DNA of 47,109 bases, taken from positions 1 through 47,109 of the IMG/VR virus record IMGVR_UViG_3300005518_000020; one strand, written 5' to 3'. Both the position numbers and the translations under genes were made by a program. The notes under the pieces are model-generated. The model saw nothing but the letters and a program-made list of their open reading frames with translations. It made no database searches and had not been told where the DNA came from. The DNA is from a virus. Positions 1-7,488 of this stretch are shown here, piece by piece (the first letter of the stretch is position 1; every line of letters starts with the position of its first letter).

Positions 1-50
1 ATAAGGTCGGAACTGATCCTTTAAGGCGGAACCAAGGAATTTCCCATATT
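1..50. repeat. Left copy of 50-bp terminal direct repeat (circularisation overlap)
   Basis: The first 50 bases are identical to the last 50 bases of the window (47060-47109). An exact overlap of this kind is what an assembler leaves at the ends of a circular or circularly permuted genome. An open reading frame continues through the junction, which supports a real join. A genuine short physical terminal repeat cannot be excluded from sequence alone. Confidence 0.95.
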
Positions 51-690
51 TTTCGCGGCGTTCAACTTCCCCGACCGTAGTGGTTTCCGTCTTCATACCA
101 GTCTTGGTATAGAAGGTACGGGTAAGTTCTTCTACGGGCTGGGCCCGAATTTTCCGTAATTCAGCACGGTACTTTTCGATCTCCGTAGCTTGGTCAGCGC
201 CCACCGATTCAACCAGTTTCCTATGTTCCCGCGCTTCCGGTGAACTACCGACCATACGAGTGCCCATCTGATCATCAAGGAAGTTGTATAGTCCGATAGC
301 ACCCATTCCTATACCAGTTCCGATTCCGGTAAGCATTCCACGGAGTTCTGTAGCGGCGTTTCGAATGACATGCTTACCTTCATTATATACCTTTCCCGGA
401 CCGGAAAGGGCCTGTTCACTGTAATCAATATAAGCCCTGAGGGTACGGGACTTCATCTCCGGACTAAGCTTCCGAAGGAAGGCTATCATGTATTGGGATT
501 CTTGTTCCCCTGGATCCGGGGGTGTCGGACCACCTTGTGGTAAAGCGTTCGGGGTAGGGGCGGCCTCGGCGGGTATAGCCAATGTGGACAGACGTTTCGT
601 TACATCCGGGTTTGGTTCTGTGGTTGCAGTTTCAACATCTGGAATGGTCAGCTTTTCAAGACGGGAGAGATCCGGTTCTCTAGGCGGCAC
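1..690 (-). CDS. Giant internal virion (ejection) protein, N-terminal 230 residues; continues at 47059
   Basis: This is the start of a protein split by the arbitrary linearisation of the circle. It begins with GTG at 690 (MPPREPDLSRLEKL...), directly after the stop codon of the upstream gene at 691, and stays open to base 1. The frame continues without a break at 47059 and ends at 40766, giving about 2,327 residues. The N-terminus is Pro-rich. It is followed by a Gly-rich hydrophobic stretch around residues 110-130 (GIGTGIGMGAIGLYNF) that could span a membrane. Very large proteins at this position, next to a transglycosylase, are typical internal virion proteins of podoviruses that enter the cell envelope with the DNA. 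The role is inferred from size and context. The start is well supported by the tight junction with the preceding gene. Confidence 0.85.
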   Translation of the reverse strand, partial: MPPREPDLSRLEKLTIPDVETATTEPNPDVTKRLSTLAIPAEAAPTPNALPQGGPTPPDPGEQESQYMIAFLRKLSPEMKSRTLRAYIDYSEQALSGPGKVYNEGKHVIRNAATELRGMLTGIGTGIGMGAIGLYNFLDDQMGTRMVGSSPEAREHRKLVESVGADQATEIEKYRAELRKIRAQPVEELTRTFYTKTGMKTETTTVGEVERREKYGKFLGSALKDQFRPY

Positions 691-1902
691 TTACTCACCT
701 TCTTCCGAAGCAGTGGACTCTTCGTCGATCATATCCGTTAGACGTTTGATTCCCTCGAACGGTGAAAGTCCCTGCTTCTTGAAGAAGGTTTGCACTGTGT
801 TTTGGTCCATTAATTTGAGGGCCTCTTCGAAATCTCCTTCTGCCAGCATTTTGACCACATACCAAACCGCCGTATCTAGTTTGGATCCAGTGATCTTAAT
901 AGTCTGCCGGATGAACTCCTCATCCGACAACCCACTGCCACTGGGGATATCCTCCTGCTTGTACTTGAATGGTTCCCCACCATCGTCGGCCGGTGGTAGG
1001 GCCCTCGGTCCCCACCATTGATTGAAGGTAGTGTCACCAAGAATGTTTGGGTAGTCGCCTTGAAGCGATTCGAAGTAAGCCTGTGGATCGGCGCCACTGT
1101 CCTGAATACGGGCCTTGATTTTAGGTCCGAAAATCCTGTCTTTTAGTACCTTGGCGTCCGTAGGGTTGGCCGGGTCGAGTAATCGTTGTTCATACTTACC
1201 CGGATACATGGTAGCGTCAACCATTTCCTTTGGGTTCTGTGGCGGCTGTGGTGTCACCGTGAACATTCCACCCTTGCCATGGTCCTGATCCCAAAGTTTA
1301 GTGGTACGTCCAAATGTAGCTTTTCCACCCCTAGGAGTTCCCCACCGTTCAACCGCAGCAGCGTTGGACACGTCCTTATTGAAGAATGCCTGTGCCGTGA
1401 TCCAGTCCTGTAATCGGTCACGCTTCTTGCTGTCGGCTATCTTCATTAAGAATTCGCGCATATCTGCCCTACCCGCGTTAGTGATACGGGCCTTCTCAAG
1501 TTCGTATGAATTCTTCAACTGGGCATTATTAAGTTGTGCGCCCACGATATCAATGGCTTCGCGAAACTTATCCCTTTGAAGTTGGTCACGCCTACTCTGC
1601 CTTTCCTTCTGCTGGGCCGCAATCTCCGGGTCGATAGTCGTAAGCCAATTCATGATGAACTTACCGGTCTTACCATTTCCTGGAGTCTCATTCTTGCCTG
1701 TTTGGGCCGCGAGGCCGAACAGCCTTGAAAGGTCAGGAGTCTGTGGTTCCGGAGGTGTTACTGGCGGTGCGGCCTCCATGGCCTTTGAGTAGGCCGCTGG
1801 GTCGTCCTCCGGAATGTACTTCTTCCTCAACTGGAACGTTTCGTTGAGGTATTCCTCGAACTGACTGACCCGTTGCTTTGCGTCAACTGTTGATATGGCC
1901 AT
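691..1902 (-). CDS. Probable internal virion / structural protein (403 aa)
   Basis: This 403-residue protein has a Pro-rich segment near residues 45-60, long charged helical stretches (residues about 95-170, rich in Lys, Arg, Glu and Gln) and an acidic C-terminus. I recognise no enzymatic motif. Its ATG at 1902 overlaps the stop of the upstream gene as TAATG, and the giant virion protein starts at 690, one base after its stop. The three genes therefore look translationally coupled. By position and helical composition it resembles the middle member of the three-protein ejection set of podoviruses (compare T7 gp14/gp15/gp16). The specific role is inference from order. Confidence 0.6.
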   Translation of the reverse strand: MAISTVDAKQRVSQFEEYLNETFQLRKKYIPEDDPAAYSKAMEAAPPVTPPEPQTPDLSRLFGLAAQTGKNETPGNGKTGKFIMNWLTTIDPEIAAQQKERQSRRDQLQRDKFREAIDIVGAQLNNAQLKNSYELEKARITNAGRADMREFLMKIADSKKRDRLQDWITAQAFFNKDVSNAAAVERWGTPRGGKATFGRTTKLWDQDHGKGGMFTVTPQPPQNPKEMVDATMYPGKYEQRLLDPANPTDAKVLKDRIFGPKIKARIQDSGADPQAYFESLQGDYPNILGDTTFNQWWGPRALPPADDGGEPFKYKQEDIPSGSGLSDEEFIRQTIKITGSKLDTAVWYVVKMLAEGDFEEALKLMDQNTVQTFFKKQGLSPFEGIKRLTDMIDEESTASEEGE

Positions 1903-2624
1903 TACATCTCCCCGAAGTACTCACTGGTGCCACCACCACCGCCTCCTGAGTACTGGGCGACTCCTCCACCGATTCCACCACCTCCGAAACCAGAGAAATC
2001 TATACCGCCCATATCACCGCCGCCCCCACCAGCCATCATGGATATGTACTTTCGAACCATGGCAGCATTCTGCTGTCTTCGTGCTTGTTTAGCCACTTCT
2101 TGTTCAGTTCGGTACTGCAAAGCAAATTCGTTTTCCGCTTGGGCTCCAGTCTGTTGCCCAGTAAGAAAACCACTGGTCAACTGCCCGACCTGAAATGGGA
2201 ACTGTTCCTTCCTGCGGGCTTGCCCTACCGCAACGCTACGGGAAGCGGAGGCCACATTGCTGCCGTACCCTCGTTCCAAATCAGCCATGACTCGGGCAAT
2301 AGTTGTAGGGTCAGCCCCAGAACGGATCAGGTTCTCCTTGGCACGTTCTTGGGAGGATGCGAACGATGCCCTTAGAGGCACTAGGACATTACTGAGCTCT
2401 TCCTGGAAGGAGTCCTCGAGGAATTTGTTCTCCCCGCCCTTTGCGGCGTCGATAAGATCGCCGTAAAGGCCTAGGAGTTTGTCCACATCTTCCCGCGTGA
2501 GTGCTGGGTTATAGAGATTTAGTTCCCTATAGTCCGGTCCAACACCACCCGTGTGGAACCCGAGTACTTCGGCCATGAATGGGGTTCCACTGTTATTGAA
2601 GATAGATCCTATACTGAGTCCCAT
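1902..2624 (-). CDS. Probable internal virion protein with Gly-rich C-terminus (240 aa)
   Basis: The first 180 residues are mixed helical with many Arg, Gln and Ala (about residues 90-195). The last 45 residues are almost entirely Gly with scattered hydrophobic and aromatic residues, a flexible low-complexity tail. The start at 2624 follows the fibre-like gene by 9 bases, with an AGGAGG-type site just upstream. It is the first of three consecutive genes ending with the giant internal virion protein, which fits a small ejection protein. No family motif is recognised. The Gly-rich tail would suit a flexible linker or an amphipathic membrane-active segment, but that is speculation. Confidence 0.6.
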   Translation of the reverse strand: MGLSIGSIFNNSGTPFMAEVLGFHTGGVGPDYRELNLYNPALTREDVDKLLGLYGDLIDAAKGGENKFLEDSFQEELSNVLVPLRASFASSQERAKENLIRSGADPTTIARVMADLERGYGSNVASASRSVAVGQARRKEQFPFQVGQLTSGFLTGQQTGAQAENEFALQYRTEQEVAKQARRQQNAAMVRKYISMMAGGGGGDMGGIDFSGFGGGGIGGGVAQYSGGGGGGTSEYFGEM

Positions 2625-2633
2625 GCTCCCTCC

Positions 2634-3371
2634 TTACTGCTCGATGATGGTAACTTGCATTCCCTTGAAGTCGATTCCATCAGACGTGGTATCCCCGTCC
2701 CGGCACTGAATCTTGATAGTTCTGGAACCGGAGGACACAGCCTTCCAACCATTAAGGCCGAAGTCGTCCTGTAGGTTATCATTGCCAGCCACGGTCGGGG
2801 ATACGATCGGAAGCGTCGGTCCGTTGGTCCCGTCGATCACCATTCTTACTTCCAAATCAGCCGGTGACAGACTGTTCTGCGCTTTCGCTGATCCATTGAA
2901 GACGGCTGTTATGATGGAACCACTAGCCGTTACAGTCCAACTAGCTCCTGTGATATCTGTCCATCCCGTGGCACAGGATAACCCGGTAACGTCCGTAGGG
3001 TTGGTAGTCGAAAACACCTCCGCCGTAGAGGCTGTTGGCGCAAAGTCCGCGGTCGTGATTGTGCTATCAAGGATGCCTGTAGAGGTAATGCACCCTGTGC
3101 TTTGGTCAAAGTTCGCGCACGTGAGATCCGGTCCTGCTGGATCCCAGTTGTCGTTGTCAATCTTGCCGTTGACCAGATTCTTGATAGCATCGAAATTGGC
3201 GTTGACGGTACTCGGGTCGGCGACCTGGCCGACCGAGAAGCTGTTTGGAATGGTGAGTGTATCGGCTTTGGATGGCCTAGGATCGTTGAAAACGGCGAAC
3301 CCTAGCCAACCCCAGACGGCGATTCCTCCGACGATCCCAAGCCATTTAAACGCGTCGAGTGCTCGTTTCAT
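2634..3371 (-). CDS. Fibre-like protein with N-terminal signal/anchor segment (245 aa)
   Basis: The N-terminus is basic then strongly hydrophobic (MKRALDAFKWLGIVGGIAVW, residues 1-20, continuing to about 29). A Pro/Ser stretch ending in SKA, a plausible signal peptidase site, follows. Residues 38-75 contain a pattern common near the shaft of phage tail fibres (GQVADPSTVNANFDAIKNLV). The rest is beta-rich with five Cys, unusual for a cytoplasmic virion protein. A GGAGG-type site precedes the ATG. It lies between tail genes and ejection genes. I read it as a minor tail fibre or tail-associated protein; the export-type N-terminus is the odd feature. Confidence 0.6.
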   Translation of the reverse strand: MKRALDAFKWLGIVGGIAVWGWLGFAVFNDPRPSKADTLTIPNSFSVGQVADPSTVNANFDAIKNLVNGKIDNDNWDPAGPDLTCANFDQSTGCITSTGILDSTITTADFAPTASTAEVFSTTNPTDVTGLSCATGWTDITGASWTVTASGSIITAVFNGSAKAQNSLSPADLEVRMVIDGTNGPTLPIVSPTVAGNDNLQDDFGLNGWKAVSSGSRTIKIQCRDGDTTSDGIDFKGMQVTIIEQ

Positions 3372-3380
3372 GGTTCCTCC

Positions 3381-3644
3381 TTAGATTGTAGCGAATGTGC
3401 CTATAAGACCGGACGGCGTAAGGGCTCCGAAATTAGTACCGTATCGGTTATTATGACTAGTCTTGGCGTCGGCCACGATACGTGCATTAATTACTGCGGA
3501 TAGTTCACCTATAGTGAAATAGGTGTAAATGCTACTATCGGTTTCGTTTTCGCTATCCACGCTATTACTGGTAACTCTGTACTTTCCCTGCACCGCGTCG
3601 TAATCAACCGCGTTGACTATAACCAACAAACTTGTTGCAGCCAT
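3381..3644 (-). CDS. Small tail-region protein (87 aa)
   Basis: This 87-residue protein is predicted mostly beta or mixed, rich in Ser, Thr, Asn and Val, with no Cys and no recognised motif. It sits between two fibre-like genes, 12 bases downstream of the larger one, and has an AAAGGAG-type site before its ATG. Small proteins here are often fibre chaperones, fibre-tip or tail-completion proteins. Function is unknown. Confidence 0.6.
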   Translation of the reverse strand: MAATSLLVIVNAVDYDAVQGKYRVTSNSVDSENETDSSIYTYFTIGELSAVINARIVADAKTSHNNRYGTNFGALTPSGLIGTFATI

Positions 3645-3656
3645 TCGATACTCCTT

Positions 3657-4826
3657 TCAGAACCACCAACCCCAAGAACCCTTTTGAACCACTACATCCG
3701 TGTTCGCTGCCAATTCATTGGCAAACCTAGCAGCGAATGTACCGTTCGCGGTACATTTGTACCTTCCCTCAATGGTGATAGCCAAATCCACATTGTTGGT
3801 AACGGTTGATGTCAGCAGTGTCATATCATCAACTACCACATTATGTCGGGTTGTATGGGTAGTCGCGCCAGCGGCAGCATTAGCAACAGTCTGTGATGAG
3901 GCCCAAAAATCGACCGTACCACCAGGGTGGTTGATACCTGCCTTCCAACCGGTTGTAAGTTGCGCCGAACGGAATGTGATATAATAGTGGAAGGCGTAGT
4001 CCGTTCCACTAACCACAGGGAACGTAAGATTGGTTATATCTACAAATGTCCCCGCACCGGCGTTGATAGTCTGGTCCGCCGTAGTACGAAGGGTCTTCAT
4101 TACATCCGGCGGATTTTGCCATGTACCATCCGCACGAAGGAAGTTTACAGTACCACCACCACTTGCCGGAGCCAAACCCTTTAAGGCCGTAGTAAAGGCA
4201 TCCAGAAGTGTAGTTGCCTGCGTCCCGGTAAGTTCCTCCGGGTCCCCCGCACCCGCCGTTATACGGCCCAACAACCGCGCCGTTGCGCTGACGTCCTGCA
4301 TCTTAGCGTAGGTCACGCCGTTGTCGTTCAGGGAAATAACCGGTGCTGCACCACCACTGGATGCAATGGGCGCAGTTCCGGTCACACCGGTGACCGTACC
4401 ATTACCAGTACCCGCGCCGATAGTAGTCCGAACTGCTGCGCCATCAACGTCATCCAGAATAGTACGAGCAAAGGAGGTGCACGGAATCTCTTCCACTACC
4501 CCTGCTCCTGCAGTCGCCCTACCCAGTACACTGGTAGCCGCGACGTTCTGGATCTTCGCGTACGTAATGGCACTATTCGGAACGTTTGCCTTTGCCTGAC
4601 CTGGTGTAGCAAGGTCCCAGGTTATTGTGGTAGTACCTGTAACCAACCGTTCTGCAGACAGACCGCCATCAAGAGCTCCGACCAAGTACTCCGCTGTCGT
4701 AGGCGCCCCACTACCACCACCAGAAGGCGGAGGGGTTGGTTGACCTGTGAGTGGTACTCGCTGCCATGCTACCAATTGAAACCCGAGTAACCCTACAACC
4801 AGAACCAGACTTAGTCTCTTCACCAT
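3657..4826 (-). CDS. Tail fibre protein with N-terminal Sec-like segment (389 aa)
   Basis: I place the start at ATG 4826, overlapping the stop of the upstream gene (ATGGTGA), with AAAGGTGG just before it. A longer frame begins at 4889 but has no site. The product begins MVKRLSLVLVVGLLGFQLVA, a typical signal-peptide profile, then a Pro/Gly linker. Residues about 65-200 contain two related shaft segments in which an ITYAKIQNV/VTYAKMQDV motif is followed by a GR.TAGAG motif, as in tail fibres. The C-terminal 120 residues look like a compact beta domain ending in GSWGWWF, probably the receptor-binding tip. A fibre with an export-type N-terminus is unexpected for a cytoplasmically assembled virion. 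Confidence 0.75.
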   Translation of the reverse strand: MVKRLSLVLVVGLLGFQLVAWQRVPLTGQPTPPPSGGGSGAPTTAEYLVGALDGGLSAERLVTGTTTITWDLATPGQAKANVPNSAITYAKIQNVAATSVLGRATAGAGVVEEIPCTSFARTILDDVDGAAVRTTIGAGTGNGTVTGVTGTAPIASSGGAAPVISLNDNGVTYAKMQDVSATARLLGRITAGAGDPEELTGTQATTLLDAFTTALKGLAPASGGGTVNFLRADGTWQNPPDVMKTLRTTADQTINAGAGTFVDITNLTFPVVSGTDYAFHYYITFRSAQLTTGWKAGINHPGGTVDFWASSQTVANAAAGATTHTTRHNVVVDDMTLLTSTVTNNVDLAITIEGRYKCTANGTFAARFANELAANTDVVVQKGSWGWWF

Positions 4827-5143
4827 ATGGCCACCTTTACGATTAGACCCGCCGTTGTGCACTTGAAGAACGCCGTAGTAGAAGTCCACGCCTTTCCGGA
4901 CGGATAAATTTCCCCTGCACCGCTCTTGGATACGATAACGAAGTTGTTCGGTATGTAGCCAAGACTGTGCACAATCCGGAATTCATCCCCGGCTACAGAA
5001 GCCGAACGAACTACAAAGGATTGCTGGAAATCTAATCGGGACATTACCGCTTCGCGAATCTCATCCAGGTATACGTTCAACTTATCCGCAATTCCCGGTT
5101 CTGAAAGGTCCTTTAAATTAAAAGGTTTCAGCTGCAGTTTCAT
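4820..5143 (-). CDS. Small tail/fibre-associated protein (107 aa)
   Basis: The start overlaps the stop of the tail hub gene (ATGA at 5143-5140), and the end overlaps the fibre gene start. It therefore lies in a tightly coupled tail operon. The sequence has an alpha-helical N-terminal 40 residues (KDLSEPGIADKLNVYLDEIR) and a beta-rich remainder with an IVHSLGYIPNNFVIV stretch. That arrangement is common in short phage proteins that link a fibre to the tail or trimerise a fibre base. No catalytic motif is visible. The precise function is unknown. Confidence 0.65.
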   Translation of the reverse strand: MKLQLKPFNLKDLSEPGIADKLNVYLDEIREAVMSRLDFQQSFVVRSASVAGDEFRIVHSLGYIPNNFVIVSKSGAGEIYPSGKAWTSTTAFFKCTTAGLIVKVAIW

Positions 5144-7479
5144 GACGTCTTCCTTAGAATCTGTGCCTTATGTTGGTACTTTCGTACCGCAAATGGCTGG
5201 TTTCCACCACGGGTACCAAATCGTAGTTGAAGCGCATTCGCTACACATTCGGCTATAGGTACAGGAATTTCTATCCGAAGTACAGATTCTGATCCCCAAA
5301 CATCCACACCCCATACGAAGGTGCCCCACAGAGCACCGCTTGCGAGTGGCACCTGTACCTGGTCACCGACACTTGGGGAGTATCCTTTGATAAAGTTCAC
5401 GTCCAGATTATAAGTACCCTCAGCCCGTACCCAAATTTCTATCACCCTGAATTTCTTTACCTGTCCAGGAAACTCCATATCATCGTAGGGAGTTTTGACA
5501 AAAGCGTCAATAGCCCTACCATCGTCATCGTTAACCGATGGTTCTTCATTCCTGTACACGTAGCCGTTATAGTCACCGACGCAATCAACTGGTCTACCGG
5601 CTACCATATAATTCCCGATGGCGCTATAGGCCTTCTTGTGTTTTACCCAAGCCTTTTCGTGAAGGTCGTACGCAAGTTCCCTTGAATTAGTGGCTTGGCC
5701 TAACAAGGTCACGGCTAATCGTAACACATTGTCATACCTGTCGTACCCGACCACAGCCTCTGCAACACTTGAATCAGCCCATGTCTTAATATCCGATCGA
5801 ATCTGACCACCGATAGGATTATCAGTATTGCCGGTGTACACGAAGAAATTGTCATCATTGGCGTAGGCTATCCCGTCCGGTATTACCCTGGTTGTTTCCT
5901 GGTTCCAGGTACCACGTTTGTTGATGTACCGGGCAGTCAGAAGTCCACCGCCGAGGTCAACGATACGGTACTTGGAGTTCCTTTTGAAGGCGACCACAAT
6001 GTTGTTCTCTGTAATTCGGAGAGCAACCACCACGTCACCGTCATCCTTAGCTACATCTACATATGAGGTAACCGGCACACTCTCCGGGTCGGATGCCTTT
6101 GAACGCCATACCCGGGAAGGGTTTGCGGGGTCCCCTGCGTAGTAAGTATAAATGCCGTCATGCGATACCATGGTGAATTTATTGGGTACATCATTGTCGT
6201 ACTGAAGGAGATCATCTAGAAGTTCCGAATCCTTATAGGTATCATCGAACGTGGTTCCAGCGCCCGTGTAAGCGATCTCTCCGGGAACACGGTAGTATTC
6301 ACTACTCGCTGGTGCGCCATCAAGCGTTCTGTACAGCCACACCTTGTCCACTTGGGTATCGTATCCGCCGTTAGCTGGTATGTTCACCCGGATACCGTCA
6401 TTAGGATCCGCGGCAGCACTCATATTAAGTGAAGCAGGACTCGGGTTACTACGATGGGCTGTGGTTGAATTCACATAAATGAATCTATAGAAGAATACTC
6501 CGGTTGCCGGCATTCCGCCATTAATGTTGGCATTGAAAGTAGGGGCTGCGGGAGGTCCAACAATTCCCAGATTAGTCTTGGCCGCTTTGTACTTAAAATT
6601 GGCGTCTGTACCGTTACCGGCAATCAAGTGGTCGTTGGCTATATCCCACCCAAGTCGCTTCCCCGCTGTTAGGCCGGTTACAATGGCTGACCAGTCTGTG
6701 TCCACGGAGATGCTATTGTAGACCTTGGTCCCCGCTTGAACCAACTTCATCTGGGTTAGGTCCCGCTTAATGTAGTCCATAAGTGCTAATATCTTCGTCG
6801 GGGTCGTAACAATGAGATCGTCCACAAGAATGAATGGGTCGGTACCCTGCCAGAAGCTTTTGCCTAGTGTAATCTGTACCTCAACCCTGGTTATACTGGC
6901 CCAATTGGCCGCGCCGGTTATAGAGAATGCGTCCTTTCTACGACTAAACTTATTCCAGCCCGCCATGATTTCAAATGGGGCAGTACTATCAACCACCCAT
7001 ATATATTCAAAGTAGGCACTGGCTACCGTGGTATAGAATCGGAATCGAATCTGCTTGATGAATCCTGTACTTGTACCCTGACTTGCGGAACTATAGAGAT
7101 GAGTTGTGTACATCCAAAGTTCGATAAGGTCCGAACCGGTAGCACCACCCATATTAAGAGCAGCGTCCGAGGTGGCTACGGTATTCAACCCAGTAGCCGT
7201 AATCTTCTTGCTTCCTGTACCCTGTTTGAAGATCACGGCTTCATTGGTGGTACCGGTCCAAACCTCTCCTGATTCCATTGTACGGATGGAAAGATATTCC
7301 ACAGGTCGGAGGTTAAGACGAAGGAATCCATTACGCTTCTGTACACTACCGTCACGAACTATGCAGTCCTCTCCATCGAAGATAGAATTCGGGGACATGG
7401 CTTCTGGTCGATTGGAGCCTATCTCCGGGACATAACCATCCCGGAAGTCCCTGGAAAGTGACTTAAGTGCGTGACCCAT
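5140..7479 (-). CDS. Tail hub / tubular (nozzle-type) protein (779 aa)
   Basis: This is the largest tail protein apart from the spike. Near the start it carries the pattern DGEDCIVRDGSVQKRNGF, seen at the start of many podoviral tail stabilisation and nozzle proteins. A long beta-rich region with repeated blade-like segments (residues about 230-600) follows, including FTMVSHDGIYTYYAG and MVAGRPVDCVGDYNGYVYR. The C-terminus is also beta-rich. Length, composition and position between adaptor and fibres fit the P22 gp10/T7 gp12 functional class: the end of the short tail tube and a docking platform for fibres. No Sec-type N-terminus is present here. The family assignment rests on these patterns and gene order. 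Confidence 0.7.
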   Translation of the reverse strand: MGHALKSLSRDFRDGYVPEIGSNRPEAMSPNSIFDGEDCIVRDGSVQKRNGFLRLNLRPVEYLSIRTMESGEVWTGTTNEAVIFKQGTGSKKITATGLNTVATSDAALNMGGATGSDLIELWMYTTHLYSSASQGTSTGFIKQIRFRFYTTVASAYFEYIWVVDSTAPFEIMAGWNKFSRRKDAFSITGAANWASITRVEVQITLGKSFWQGTDPFILVDDLIVTTPTKILALMDYIKRDLTQMKLVQAGTKVYNSISVDTDWSAIVTGLTAGKRLGWDIANDHLIAGNGTDANFKYKAAKTNLGIVGPPAAPTFNANINGGMPATGVFFYRFIYVNSTTAHRSNPSPASLNMSAAADPNDGIRVNIPANGGYDTQVDKVWLYRTLDGAPASSEYYRVPGEIAYTGAGTTFDDTYKDSELLDDLLQYDNDVPNKFTMVSHDGIYTYYAGDPANPSRVWRSKASDPESVPVTSYVDVAKDDGDVVVALRITENNIVVAFKRNSKYRIVDLGGGLLTARYINKRGTWNQETTRVIPDGIAYANDDNFFVYTGNTDNPIGGQIRSDIKTWADSSVAEAVVGYDRYDNVLRLAVTLLGQATNSRELAYDLHEKAWVKHKKAYSAIGNYMVAGRPVDCVGDYNGYVYRNEEPSVNDDDGRAIDAFVKTPYDDMEFPGQVKKFRVIEIWVRAEGTYNLDVNFIKGYSPSVGDQVQVPLASGALWGTFVWGVDVWGSESVLRIEIPVPIAECVANALQLRFGTRGGNQPFAVRKYQHKAQILRKTS

Positions 7480-7488
7480 TACTATTCC

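Noticed and set aside
1-50. The terminal repeat as a packaging direct terminal repeat (T7-like ends)
   Set aside because: Fifty bases is very short for this and it lies inside an essential reading frame; an assembly overlap of a circular map is simpler.
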